A stretch of 64,000 nt of DNA, from positions 1,904,498 through 1,968,497 of the forward strand of contig NW_006768767.1 of NCBI RefSeq assembly GCF_000204055.1. Direction: 5' to 3'. The DNA comes from Melampsora larici-populina 98AG31. Taxonomy: Eukaryota; Basidiomycota; Pucciniomycetes; Pucciniales; Melampsoraceae. The translations under genes and the position numbers were made by a program. The notes under the pieces were generated by a model, which saw only the letters and a program-made list of their open reading frames with translations, did not search any database and was not told where the DNA came from. This document shows positions 43,801 to 55,213 of the stretch, piece after piece (position 1 is the stretch's first letter; every line of letters begins with the position of its first letter).

Positions 43801-44885
43801 TTCGAATCTTTCAATGGAGTTCTACAATATGCTTCAATTCATTCTAATCATCAAAGTCCTGGAAATGATATAGCCAATACTTTCAACAACTGGGAACTAT
43901 TGAAAACTTTGACATCAAGAAGCCCGTTTTATGATCGAGATCTTGATGAGTTGGTCACTGCGGGAACGGCGTTGAATTCAATATTTCCCGATCACTCTGA
44001 GGTTCAACACGCACTGGGGCGGGATGTAACCTTGAATCACCGTTTAGATTTCATTGCTGGTAGTGAGTCTATATCTCATATTCTAAATCAATGGATTTCT
44101 TTACCCGGACTGACATAACAATCTGTAATCAGATAAAGTGCAACACAACTCCACCGCTTCTATTCCATCTTATTTATCAAACTTACAAACCAAACACTTG
44201 TGGCAAGAAATTGAAAGTCTGACTTTACTCAACAAACAAAAAGTTGAACAGAGTGACTTTGTCCTGGTACGTTCTTCCATAGACTATTGAAGATGTACAG
44301 CTTTATGATCTGAACTGAGATTAAAATATAGATCAAGAATAGTCTAAATATTGGCCGAGTTCAATCGATTTGGAAACCGGAAAACCAAGCGGCTTCGAAA
44401 AGTTTATTCTTGGTCAAAAAGTGCAGCCGAAATCGAGTTATCCCATTCTACGGAATGAGAGAAATTGTCATTAAAGAAGATCTGGTATGGATCAAAGCAG
44501 CGGTAAGCTCTTTTTCATTTAGTCTTCAATACACGCAGCTGATATTTCTCCGTCTTTATACACTATCCAGGATATTGATTGTATTCTCAACGTACAACAC
44601 AACTGCCACGAGGCTTCATGTTCGGTGACTGATAGCCACCAGAAAAGAGTCGAGAGAATCCTGGTTTCACAATCAAACTACTATATCAATCATAATCAAC
44701 TCAATTCTTATATCATCAATGCAGGTGCGTTATACTCAGCCAAAGCCCATCGAAAGGCGTCCGCACTTACCATCTCACAGGTGACTCCGGAACAGTGGAA
44801 AGAGGCCATTCAGAAGGGCTTGGAAGTTTGGAAATCTGCTCCCGCTCCACCCGCCAAAAGCAGGAAGAAAAAAACCACAACTTAA
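40845..44885 (+). pseudogene. CACTA/Plavaka-like transposase, probable frameshift
   Basis: Exon 1 is 40845-40875, exon 2 40938-41431, exon 3 from 41505 to 41737, exon 4 from 41804, with further exons to the TAA ending at 44885. The N-terminus has CNACRSRNIVNYERHS, a C2H2-like finger, then an acidic region. Core motifs: LYSDDTSGNVSKKWNKH, GDSPMHAEICNT, CRICPL, GFDGHADTPVEILHVVLLG, and FHMLTHLPGSIQRLG...KFESFNGVLQ (candidate Asp and Glu). The C-terminal exons read DCILNVQHNCHEASC. In exon 3 homology passes from HFIAILIIGTTRNLLS to RSQYHRICSILK in another frame across a run of five C (41549-41553). This looks like a 2-nt insertion, although retaining intron 2 would keep an open frame. Confidence 0.78.
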
Positions 44886-45055
44886 ACCAACTGACAATCT
44901 TAAAAAAATTGATCATGCATGAGTTGGCGGTGTAGAATCATTTGTTATTTACCAAAATCTGAGGACGCCTCGGATTTTTGCCCCAAGCCAAAGATGCTGG
45001 CTGTTGTAACTTTACTTCTGAACAAGACTTTTTGCAATGCTTCTGCACTTCAACA

Positions 45056-45145
45056 GTTTATAACCTAGTGGTTAGCTGGTCAGCTCGTCTGCCCACTACT
45101 GGTACTGGTTGTAGGTTCAAACCCTGTTGTGGGCAGAGATAACTG
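45056..45145 (+). repeat. tRNA-derived SINE-like sequence
   Basis: Contains TAGTGGTTAGCTGG, resembling an RNA polymerase III A box, and GGTTCAAACCC, a near-perfect B box, about 45 bp apart. This is the spacing found in tRNA genes and tRNA-derived SINEs. A full cloverleaf is not convincing, so a SINE head is more likely than a functional tRNA. Its 3' limit was not determined. Confidence 0.5.
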
Positions 45146-45606
45146 GAGATGGCTTCCAAATGTGGGACATTACATCACCGTAGTCTTGGCTATCAGGGTT
45201 GCTTCGTCGTGCCTTGATGACTTTTTAGTTGTGATAGGATGTTGGCAAAGCTGAAACTTCAAACATGTGCCTTTAGGATAGCACCAAAAACCACATAGGC
45301 GCAAAAGCAGTCTTGGTTGGGTGCTTTTTACCAATTTTCACAAAAATGTATTGATCAAAGCAAGGCAGTTTTGATCTCAATTGACTGGCTTATTTGTCTT
45401 CTTTTGCAATGTTATTTCCTGAAGTCTTTTTTTTATCATCATATCATTGTGAATGAAGAACATCACATGTGATCTGATGTTTGATCTCAAGTGGAGTGCC
45501 TTTCAAACTCAAGTGATCATATCATAAGTTGAGTATGGCCGGGTCAAGTCAAGGCCATGAGGAGGGCTTCCAAATGGCCTCGACCGGGGCAAATAAAACA
45601 GCTTCA

Positions 45607-46769
45607 GAGCATCCACTATCGTTGCAGTAAATTTTCAGTAAATTTACTGTACGTGTCTGTAAAGTACAGTGTCCGTACTAGGGCTATGACCCGGCCCTGG
45701 CCCTGACCGGCCGAGTGTGCCCGAGCGTTTTCTAGGTGAGGTCGAGGCCGAGCCCGGGGCCTCAAGTCCAGCCTGGGAATAGCAAAAAAGGCCCCGGTAC
45801 AGGGCTACTCGGGGCCGGGGCCGTCGCAAAAAATCTTTATGGAGGCAATCTTTTGGAAAAATTGACGTCATCAAGCATCCTTCCCGAGCTCTCAAACACG
45901 CTTTCAAGGGGATGGTCCGAGCCAGGGCCTGCCCGGTGCTGCCCGGCAGCATCCTTGAGTATTGCGTGGCCGAGGCCGGGCCTGAATCGGCCCCGGGGCC
46001 GGCCCTGACACTTCAGGGCCGGGTCATACCCCTAGTCCGTACGTACAGAAACGCACAATTCCACTATCGTTGCAGTATATATATTCTGTACAGTACGTAC
46101 TGTACAGAATGGACTCTGTTCCACTATCGTGTGCTCTGTGAACAGTCTGCAAATCTCAACTCAAAACATCGAGTTTTGACATTTACATAGTTGTTGCTCA
46201 GTATGGGTTGAGTTTCAAAAGCATCGTTTTCATAGTGATTGCTCCAAAATAATCGATTGGAGAATTGTCAATTTGAGAACAATTGATTGAAAAAACCTCA
46301 AGATTGGAAAATGATCGATTGGAAAGCAATCGATTTGAAAACAAACGATTTGACAGAAAGACTTGAAAACACATGATTTGAAAACAGGGGGACTTCATAG
46401 AACTGATGATGAGCAGTAACAAGATATGATAGGTATGCAAGGAAAGAGGTTCTCCAATGCTCATGTTGAGAGTCAGAATGAGAAGTTTGGTGTGTGTATG
46501 CGGATCGAGAGCATAAAAAGTGAAGTGTAGTCGGACTTTGAATTTTGGGAGTGATGGTGTGGTGTGCGGCTCGGTAAAAGTCCAGTGCTTTTGCAGATAC
46601 CGATTCGGTAGAGGTCCAGCAAATTTGCTTGACCTCTACCGATTTTCGAGTGATTCTGTAGGTACAGATCTGTATGTTGGACACGATTGGGGATTTTGAG
46701 GCTCGGTATGGTAAATTTCAGCAAAATTTACCGTACCAAGGCCATTTACAGAGACGATAGTGGATGCTC
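45607..46769. mobile_element. MITE with GAGCATCCACTATCGT ends, holding a second MITE
   Basis: Inverted ends GAGCATCCACTATCGT (45607) and ACGATAGTGGATGCTC (to 46769), with a possible 3-bp TCA duplication on both sides. Much of the interior repeats CTGTAC/GTACAG palindromes. The right end lies only 55 bp upstream of the start codon of the accessory gene at 46825, so it may supply promoter sequence. It contains the separate element at 45678-46034. Confidence 0.75.
45678..46034. mobile_element. GC-rich nested MITE, hAT-like, 357 bp
   Basis: Flanked by an exact 8-bp duplication GTCCGTAC (45670-45677 and 46035-46042). Ends are inverted: TAGGGCTATGACCCGGCCCTG against the complement of CAGGGCCGGGTCATACCCCTA. 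The 8-bp duplication indicates a hAT-type mover. Composition is strikingly GC-rich compared with everything around it. A similar GGCCCCGGGGC patch near 62510 may be a decayed relative. Confidence 0.85.
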
Positions 46770-46824
46770 TCAGAATTCACGATTTCTGGAGCTGTTTTCC
46801 CAAACTCTTCCACTTTGATTCAAC

Positions 46825-48965
46825 ATGCCTCCTCATCACAAAACGCCAAACACAAGAACATCTTCCCAATTAACCCAAAAACCTTCCCAATTAACTGAAA
46901 ACCCTTCCCAATTAACTGAAAACCCTTCGAAATCAACCAAAACCGCTTCGAAATCAACCAAAACCGCTTTGCAATCTGATCCTAGCCTGACCCAAAGGTC
47001 CCTTGAAACCATCAACAAGCCTTTGATTTCTCACACAGCAGCCCTCGACAACATCCATTCAAAAGACACTATCAAATTCAAATCAAATCCTATCAGCAAA
47101 CCTCAAAAACGATCTCGATCTCAAACAGAATCTCGATCTAGATCTCAATCGCTTTTGTATTGTGATGATGAAAACAATGAAGTCAAAAACAAGAATGAAA
47201 ACGAAGAAGATGAAAATGAAGAAGATGTAAACGAAGAAGATGAAAACGAAGAAGATGAAAACGAAGAAGACTTAGAATACATTGAAAATAATGAAGACTT
47301 AGAATACATTGAAAAGACTTTTGAAGATAATGATGATGAGAATGACATTTCGAGATCACATCAACGTGATCAATCAGCCAGCGCATTCACCCAGGCAGCT
47401 GATAGCATGCCTGGAATCGATCAAAGCCACATTGACATGGCAAGAGCTTTGTCATATGTGAGTTCTTTTTTATCGATTTGATTATAGGTTTTGATGATTG
47501 ATTTCTTCCAATATACAGATTGGTGATACAAATCAACATGCGATCCATAATGGCTTGTTTCTCTCCAAATTACATCAAGATATCCTTGATGGTCAAATCA
47601 GTATCCGTAACGAACTCTTGGATCGAATCGACTCAATCAAAGATGAGATTTCAAACGAGGTTATTGAAAAGGTTCAAGAACAGTTGACCTCTGGTGAGGT
47701 ACCAACTGACTCAGCAACTTCTCATTCTCATCGTGTGTCTGGCTCAAACTTGAGTTTGCCTTGGAAACCCAACGAGCCACTCAAGGAAAGTTTTTCTCAT
47801 TTATTACACACTCTTAAACTGTTGCAATCTTATCCACTGACTTTTTCGTTTTATTTCCATCAAACAGAAATTAACCTATCAATTTGCCTGTCAACATGTA
47901 ATCAAATCAAATATCGAAGCTTACACCGCTCTTGTCAGGAAGCCGAACAAGACAACCATTGAGAACTCTCTTTTTAGAAAGATCAAGGTGAGTTCTGAAG
48001 CTTTCTTTGCAAAATTTTACTGATTATATCTTTTTTCCCAATACAGAAGTCACTCTTTCAACAAGGGCTTCCGTGGTGTAACAAACAACTTCCACCGAAG
48101 CCTAATGGACTTACTCTCACAGCCACCACTCAGACTTTGGTAACTATGATCAAGGAAAAGGCAAAGCATGCCCGAGAAAACTTACACACTGTAGTGAGTG
48201 ATTTTCCTCATCCTTTCCATCTTTCATCGAATTGAATGTTGCTCATTTGTTTTGAAATCAATGACCTTGGACAGCTATTGACAGGTATTAAACCTGATCG
48301 TGGCTGTCAGGAATGTACCAGATCAATACCAGACCTTCAAACTCTTGTTGGCTTGGTCAGGATATTTGTATCATTATAAACACAAGAAAGAAAACACTGA
48401 CTTCATTCAATTTCAGATCATTCAACTCGGTAAGGAGGAAATCAAGTCAAAATTAGAAGGTGACATCTGGAAAGACACTGACATGCTATCGCGCACCCGT
48501 TTCGCCTATCTTGTAAGTTTTTTATTTGTAGGCTTAAGTTGTTATGACACTCACATCTTTCATCTTTAACTTACAGCGGCGTGAATGCCTGCGACTATAC
48601 TTTCCAGATAAAGCTACTTCCACGATATGGATAGTAGTAGACAATCAATTGAGCTACTTACTTTCAAAAGGGCGCCCATATACAACTTGGTGAGTTTTTT
48701 TTTATATTGTCTTAGTAGTAAATCAGATTTAATGAAGATTATTAATTTACGAAATTACATTAGCTTTTATAATCTGATCTATCAACAAGACCGCAAGAAA
48801 TTCGACAGTGGATCAGTGATGTATGATGACATCCCAATAGCTGAACGATCATTCAAGCTGCCCTCAGACGACGAAGTCCAGGCTGAGATACCTAATTTAC
48901 AATCACACAGACCAAATAAAAAGGCAAACAAAAATCCAAGCAAGAAGCCAATGAACAAAAAATAA
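46825..48965 (+). CDS. Accessory (TnpA-like?) protein of CACTA-type element
   Basis: Multi-exon gene starting MPPHHKTPNTRT. The first exon (46825-47457) encodes tandem SQLTENPSQLTENP and KSTKTASKSTKTA repeats, an Arg/Ser patch, and long acidic EEDENEEDE runs. The second exon starts at 47519 (IGDTNQHAIHNG). Later blocks read LTYQFACQHVIKSN, KSLFQQGLPWCNKQLPPKP and LSRTRFAYLRRECLRLYFPDK, and the C-terminus is Lys/Asn-rich. Junctions checked are GT-AG and phase-consistent as far as ~47985. Many CACTA elements encode a second DNA-binding protein, so a TnpA-like role is plausible by position; no domain is recognised. Confidence 0.6.
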
Positions 48966-49688
48966 TGACTTTATCTTCCAATCTTTCATTATACATAAGT
49001 TTTATCATTACACTATATTTCAATTTTGTATCATTTCATCTCTTTTTTGTATCTTTTGATCAAGATTTCGTTGATGTCAATGTATTTGGATCATTTGAAT
49101 GGCATGATACAAATTAAAACAAGAGTTTCACGCCCGTGAGCCACCTCATTGGCCCTTTTCTGAGTCGTCACCCTGTCTACGAGTGGTCATGAAAACGTCT
49201 CAGACGGTTTTTTGACCCTCCTCACTCCATTTTGAGACCGTATGCAGACGGCCTTTCAAATACTGCCTGTAGTCTGCCCGTTGCATCTCGTCTGCAGTCG
49301 ACTCGCAGGCAGGCTGCAGGTGGTATTTGAAAGGCCGTCTGCATACGGTGGGACCAGCGCCTACCTGCAGACGGTCCGTGACTATATAAAAAAAGGCCCG
49401 TCTGCAGACGGCCTCCGTCCCCGTCTGCAGATGGGCCGGACCACTCCGTGGTGTAATCATAAATAAGGTCGACTGTGCAGCAGATTGACCGCAGCAGTCG
49501 GCGCCGCTTGATGAAGTGTAATATGCTTTTACATGAAGTGAATAGCCTTTTACTGAGTTTCAATCCCCTCAAGTTCACTTTCAAGTTCAGTTTCAGTCGA
49601 ACCACTTCAACTCTCAACTACACTTCAACTCTACCCTCACAAACCAATCAGAAATACTCTTATCAAGAACTAAGAAAACTCATTCAAC
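48966..49688. other. Right end of CACTA element and VTI1 promoter region
   Basis: 48966-49453 is the non-coding right arm of the element, with CGTCTGCAGACGG palindromes between 49237 and 49440. 49456-49688 is the short upstream region of VTI1, so the transposon ends only 236 bp before that gene's start codon. Confidence 0.6.
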
Positions 49689-50911
49689 ATGGACACCATA
49701 CCAGGTCTTGAATTATTCAACTCATACGAACAAGAATTTAACGATTTAGTCATCAGCATTCGAAATGCTCTCAATGTTGAAGCTAAGAACCTTGTTGGTG
49801 GTACGCTTCCATTCCAAAGTCCCTCAAGATACATCAAACCCTTCAGACGTTCTTCTTCCTGAAATGTGTTTGATTGTTTTTGTGGTTTGGGTTTCTTATC
49901 AGAACAACGAAAAGCGGTTTTAAGACGAGTCGAACGAGATACAGAAGAGGCAGAAGAAATCGTTAGTGACCAAAACCGCGATGATTTACAAAGGTGCATA
50001 TCTGATTTTGAAACGAAATTAGGTATCTCAAATGGAAGTGGAAGTCCAAACACTCGACCGAGCACTAAAACCGAGCATCAATGCTAAACTAAAGTCATTC
50101 CGGAATGAGCTCACAGCCTTCAAATCTCAAACCGTATGTGCTTCATTCCCATCTCATGACTTTTTCATCTTTCAAGAGGCTGATGATTATTTGGTTCGAA
50201 GAAACAAGCACAAGCAAGTTCAAACTTAGTTGGATCTGGTCCTGGCACTTCAAATTTTGATGATGATCAAACCGATTTCTCACAATCTCAAGCACAACGT
50301 GAAAGATTATTAAAATCAAATTATCTTTTAGAATCTAGTTCGAATCGATTAGATTCAAGTCATCGAATCGCTTTAGAAACTGAAGATCTTGGAACTGGAA
50401 TCTTGAGAGATTTAAGAAGTCAACGTGAACAAATTGAAGGGACTCGAGATACTGTGAGTAGATTCTTAGGATTTATATCCACTGAGATCTCGGAGTTATC
50501 TTGACGTTTACAATTTCATCTTTTCCATCTTCGTTTTAGTTGAGAGAAGCCGATGGTCATATCGATAAAGCCAGTAACACTCTTAACCAGATGATCAGGA
50601 CGTCAGTCAATCTTTTTTCAATCTTCTCTACATCATTCATCCCGAGTCTCTTCCCGAGCTCTTAGCACTTCTTGCTCACGATCTATGTCGAAATTTCAGA
50701 TTCAAATGGTTTGGCTGACCTTGTCTCCTTTCGATCTGATATCCTTTTTACAGTATGTATCGTCAACGTATCATCACCGGAGTCATTATCACCGTGCTCG
50801 TCCTGCTTATGTCAGTCTTTTTCTATACTGAATTTGATCTATCGAGTCACTGAACTGGATCTTTCTTCTTCCTTTTGTAGTTTATTCATCTTGTATTCCA
50901 AATTTCGTTGA
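49689..50911 (+). CDS. VTI1: Qb-SNARE Vti1
   Basis: Seven exons: 49689-49800, 49903-49961, 50023-50133, 50202-50453, 50540-50601, 50754-50810 and 50881-50911. All are in phase, giving 227 residues, close to the usual ~220. The N-terminus has LELFNSYEQEF and the three-helix region RKAVLRRVERDTEEAEEI...QMEVEVQTLDRALKP. The SNARE motif spans RLLKSNYLLESSSNRLDSS, ETEDLGTGILRDLRSQREQIE and READGHIDKASNTLNQMIRT. A single C-terminal transmembrane helix follows (ITGVIITVLVLLIF), ending LYSKFR like yeast Vti1. Vti1 acts in vesicle fusion at Golgi, endosomes and vacuole. This is the first host gene after the transposon block. Confidence 0.92.
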
Positions 50912-51935
50912 TACCACTTTTTAAGCCATTTTTGATATCTCTTTTTACTGCTTTGTTTTGAGTTCCTAAGGACTTTTGTTTTATAACTTCATGATACATC
51001 TTTCTATGATTTTTTGTTCAGTTTTTGGTTTTTTCTCTGATCTGATGTATAAGTTTGTTGAGGTTTTCGTAGTTACAAGAACATAGCATTTGTTTAAATT
51101 TTGAATGCAGTGCATCATGTAACACGATTCATTTGGATTTCTGTCAAATATGAAGAAGTTAGGGCTGTCGAGAACAACAACTGCTTTGATGATCACTCTG
51201 ATGAAACCCTTGTACAGTACATACATGGTCATGAGTCTTTGTAACAAAGGATTGAAAGATTAGAAACGGTCACATGAAGCTTTCAAAATGAGATATGATG
51301 AAGTTCCAAATGGTTGAAGCTCATTTATCAAGATTTGATCAAGAAGCTTGATTTTGACGTATGCATCTTTTGTTTTTGGGAATGGCTAACTTGATATGGG
51401 TCACCTAGTCTTTCAGTTCTGTTTTATCGTACTGATCACTCAACTCAAAATGTGGACACAAGAATCAAATCAACAGGTCATCTGGGATCAGTCTTTTCCC
51501 TTGATGGACCTGGGCATGAGCTCAAAGCAATGTGAGCAAGAAAAACAACCAAGATCAATCCTCCAAACTCATTCTTGATGAAAATTCTTCTCTGATGGTT
51601 CTTTCCAAAATATCTTTTTATGCCTAGATATCAACCACTTGATTCTAACAGATCATTTTATAAAAGGCTTTTTTGCATTTTGCTGAATAAAAATGACTGG
51701 GTGTTTTGAATGAGTGTACAACGTTTGTTTATAAGATTCTACAGTTCAAAATATAAAACATCATACAAGATAGATACAAGATATACGAAAAGAGATGGAA
51801 GAAAAACGTCTATCTAAGACTCAGATATGAACAGAAGGAATAAACTACAAGTTTATTCAGATAAATGGAAAAAAAGTATTTACCACAAAATGTAACTAAA
51901 TACAAGAAAGGGAAAAGTATCACATTTTATGTACA
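50912..51935. other. Intergenic between convergent VTI1 and membrane-protein gene
   Basis: About 1 kb of AT-rich sequence separating two convergent genes. No coding signal or repeat of note; it should contain both 3' untranslated regions and terminators. Confidence 0.4.
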
Positions 51936-54392
51936 TCATTCTTGAGTGACCGTAGTAGTTGATCTAACCACTTTAATCTCAATTTCTACTGGATCTTTGA
52001 AATCTGAAGTACAAGTTGATTCCACACTTTCAAGATTTGAGATCTCCTTATCATCATTAATTGGATCTGATTTGATTTCAAGTAAACCAGGAAAATTAAG
52101 TGAATCCATACTAGGTTCTTTAGCCCTACAAATTGTTGTATCCCAACCTAATAATTGTGAAGTTAATTTTGGAATCGGATTGGTTTGGAAATCTAATGGG
52201 ACCGTATTAAATTTTGAATCATCTATTGCAATCTTTTCAAAAAGGATTCGACGCTAATTTCAACCAAAAAATAATAATTATATGTAAGTTTGAAAGAATT
52301 CTTTATAGAGAGTAAGATGAAAATTGACTCTTACTGATTGTAAAAGTTGTGCTGGGACCATAAACACTCCTGGTATTTGACAAACTATAGCTGATCCCAT
52401 TCTCCAGTCAATACTAAGATGAAAAAATACAAAGATCAGAGAGGATATTAACTTGAATATTGTTGGGCTTGGATAACTGAACAAATCTAAACTCACTCTT
52501 GTGGATGTGTAGAACTTATTGATTGAAATACCATGACTAAGATTTGAGTTCCTAATGATAAAGCAACAATCACAGAAGATCTTGAAAGAAACCCTTTATG
52601 AAAGAAAAACAAACAATTGAAATCAAAATCCCAATGATATATTATCAGAGAGCTTGAAAAATAAGCTGCCTTGGAGATTGATTGAGTGATAAATAGACTT
52701 ACAAAACTCGTCTTCTAATTCTTTCCAAATTGAAGACTGTGCTTGTATACTCATAGCTTCTGAATCACGTATATGTAGAACTTGTCTTAACATACGTAAT
52801 AAAACAGAAACGATGAAAAGGTAAAACTATCAAAAGAAAAAAAATGCATTCAATTAATTAAGTGTGAGATAATGATATTCTGAAGTAAAAGCATTCTTGA
52901 TGATGAGGAAATTTGACTCACAGCTGTTAAGACGATGGCAAATGCTAACCAAGTTTGAGCCCAAGCAACAATGATTGGAGATAATTTCTCAAGATATTGA
53001 TGTAAAAAATCTCCTTCACTAAATAATTCAACAGTTGGTATTTGTTTTAAATCATGATTGATACTCCAAGATTTAATTGAAGTTTGTAATAAATCAAATA
53101 AATGTTCTTTAACAGGTGAAATGATGATCAAGATTTGAGTGGTACGCAGTGCCCAGTAAGTAGTTAACATAATCACTACTAATGAGACGGTTAACCAAAT
53201 CGAATTGTAAAGTAATGGAGTTAAAAGTTTAGAAAACCTTTGATTTTGATTATCACCTTTTACATCACAAAGGCTGAAAGGTTAATTGAAATGAAATTGA
53301 TTGAAGGAAAAAGAAGGAATTTTTAATTGATCAGTGAATGGTTTAATCGAAAGACTGATCGTGGCATAGAAACATACCATGCATGGACTAAACTCCAAGA
53401 TGAGAGCCATATTCCAAGAAAAGCACTAAAAAATTGATGTAAAAGGTTAATATTCATTTGTCTAGGAAGTAATAGATATAGAAAGAAACCAACGGGAGCC
53501 ATCTTTGTGATAAATTGATTGAATTCAACATTTAGAAATGAGGAAAAGGAAGATGATTGAAATAATGGTGAGTATGATGGTATGATTCTGAAGAGATGAA
53601 GAGACAAAGTTCTATCTCACTCTAGACCAAACCTAACAAAGTAAAAAACATCAAGGATAAGTAAAAGTTCAAGAGTGTAAGTTGGATTAGCGTTCTCAAT
53701 TTACCAAGTGCAAATATACCCAATAGGACCATGAACAGGTTCACTTCCTGAATAAAGCTAAGATACCCAACAGTAAGTGAGAATCAATACAGTAATCTAA
53801 TCTGATTTGATGAGAATTTGTAATGTAGAGAAAACATGGCGCACTCTATAGTTTCCTACAGCTGAAAATACGTATAACACACTTGAAAATAATTCACAAA
53901 CTGAAATGATCAAACATCTATTCGGAACGAAGTAAGGAATTCCATTTCCTGCCAAAAAACCAAACGAACCCAAACCAAAAAAAAGTCAGGAAACAAAAAA
54001 CAAGAATTGATAAAATGAAAGAAATGTTTCGAAAATTCAAACCTGATTGTGAATAAATTTTGTTGAACAAAAATAAATTTTTCTTTCTACTAATCGGACC
54101 TCTAAAAAATGGAGTAATGATTATAATCAAACAACTTAAGATTAATAAAATTCTCATGATTGTAAAAGTTATTAAACAATTCAAAGCCCATTGTGGAAAT
54201 GATGGATTTATTATTTTTCTCTAAATTATCAAAGAAGAAGGAATTAATTAATTAAAATCAAGATTAGATATGAGTTGTTTATGAGAAAGCCAAATCGAAT
54301 GAACTTACAGTATCAATCATTAAAGCTAAAAACGGATCATTCTCTGGTGATGGGTTTATCAAACGATTGATATCTGAAACTGATGAAGACAT
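51936..54392 (-). CDS. Unidentified multi-pass membrane protein
   Basis: Minus-strand gene with start MSSSVSDINRLINPSPEND at 54392 and TGA at 51938-51936. Exons seen with matching phases: 54392-54309, 54220-54043, 53948-53845, 53757-53705; more exons follow (about 53428-53384, 53270-52920 and smaller ones) whose joins are less certain. At least six hydrophobic segments are visible, e.g. ITFTIMRILLILSCLIIIIT, FLGIWLSSWSLVHAW, IWLTVSLVVIMLTTYWAL and WLAFAIVLTA. The C-terminal ~80 residues are hydrophilic and acidic. It lies 0.8 kb from the STE3-type receptor in the same orientation but lacks STE3 motifs. Function not recognised. Confidence 0.6.
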
Positions 54393-55213
54393 TGATAGGA
54401 TACTTTGTGTGAGAGTTCAAAGAAGCAAAAAATTGAGGGATAGTCCGGAAAGAAAGTGAAGAAGAGGAAGAAGCAGAAGTAAATCACATATAAAGGTTTT
54501 AATAAAAGAAATGAAAGGAAGAAGATCAAAATTCAATGCATGTGATTCTGAATAGGTGTTTGCAGGATGAGATAGAAAGATATATATATATCCTTTATAT
54601 ATCATATGAAAGACAGTTGAAGGTGGTTTGATTTCGCCCAAGTTTGATGACCGTTTTCTCAAGAAAAGTTTGAAAAATCAAATCACTGGGTTATCTTTGT
54701 ATTTGTAATGTTCTCTTAATTGGTCAAAACCTTCACCTTGGAAATTAACGACGATTTAAGGATTTATTTGAAATCGATTAGTAACTGGATGAATTCATAT
54801 CCAACAGTCCCGGATTGATTTGAAGCTCAGCATGAAGATCATACGAGGTTAACTTACAATGACGATGGCCTCACGTTCTAACTTAACCAAATCCCTCAGT
54901 CAAACACTCGATCCGCGCGAGCTTGGGTGTCTGCGAGCTCGCGAAGGCTCGAAGAGCCCTGTGAGAATGGACTTGTCTTAAGTTAGCCTCACATTGATGA
55001 ATTTCTTTCAAATACCTCTCGAAATATGAACCTTGATTTCTTTCATTAAATAATTCTCACAGCAACTTTTCAGTCAATTTTTCTCAATCCAAAGATTATA
55101 AACAAAACATGACAAAGCTTCGTAAACGCGTAAAACAAATTTTCGTCCGAAAAAAAAAAGAAAGACAAAACCGAAAACAAAAAAAAACCAATTTTCAAAA
55201 CTCAATATATTTC
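54393..55213. other. Intergenic, membrane-protein gene to STE3 gene
   Basis: No supported gene. The region contains the promoter of the membrane-protein gene and the 3' region of the receptor gene, with a GC-rich inverted patch GCGAGCTTGGG...GCGAGCTCGCG near 54915-54950. No pheromone-precursor-like frame ending in a CAAX box was recognised here by eye. Confidence 0.4.

Larger units (their letters stand above)
39925..49453 (+). mobile_element. CACTA/Plavaka-like DNA transposon, 9.5 kb
   Basis: Ends CACCACGGAGTGG (39925) and CCACTCCGTGGTG (to 49453), flanked by TA (39923-39924, 49454-49455). The left end has repeats around CGACTGCAGCCGGT/CGGACTGCAG; the right end has CCGTCTGCAGACGG-type palindromes, forming subterminal repeats. 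It carries two multi-exon plus-strand genes: the transposase (40845-44885) and an accessory protein (46825-48965). Nested within it are a tRNA-derived sequence (~45056-45145) and a MITE pair (45607-46769). Terminal CAC and the transposase sequence place it in the CACTA superfamily. Confidence 0.85.

Noticed and set aside
45056..45145. Functional tRNA gene
   Set aside because: A and B boxes are recognisable but the arms do not pair convincingly; a SINE head fits better.
45736..46190. Pro/Gly/Arg-rich frames in the GC-rich patch
   Set aside because: They arise from the GC-rich nested MITE with an 8-bp duplication.
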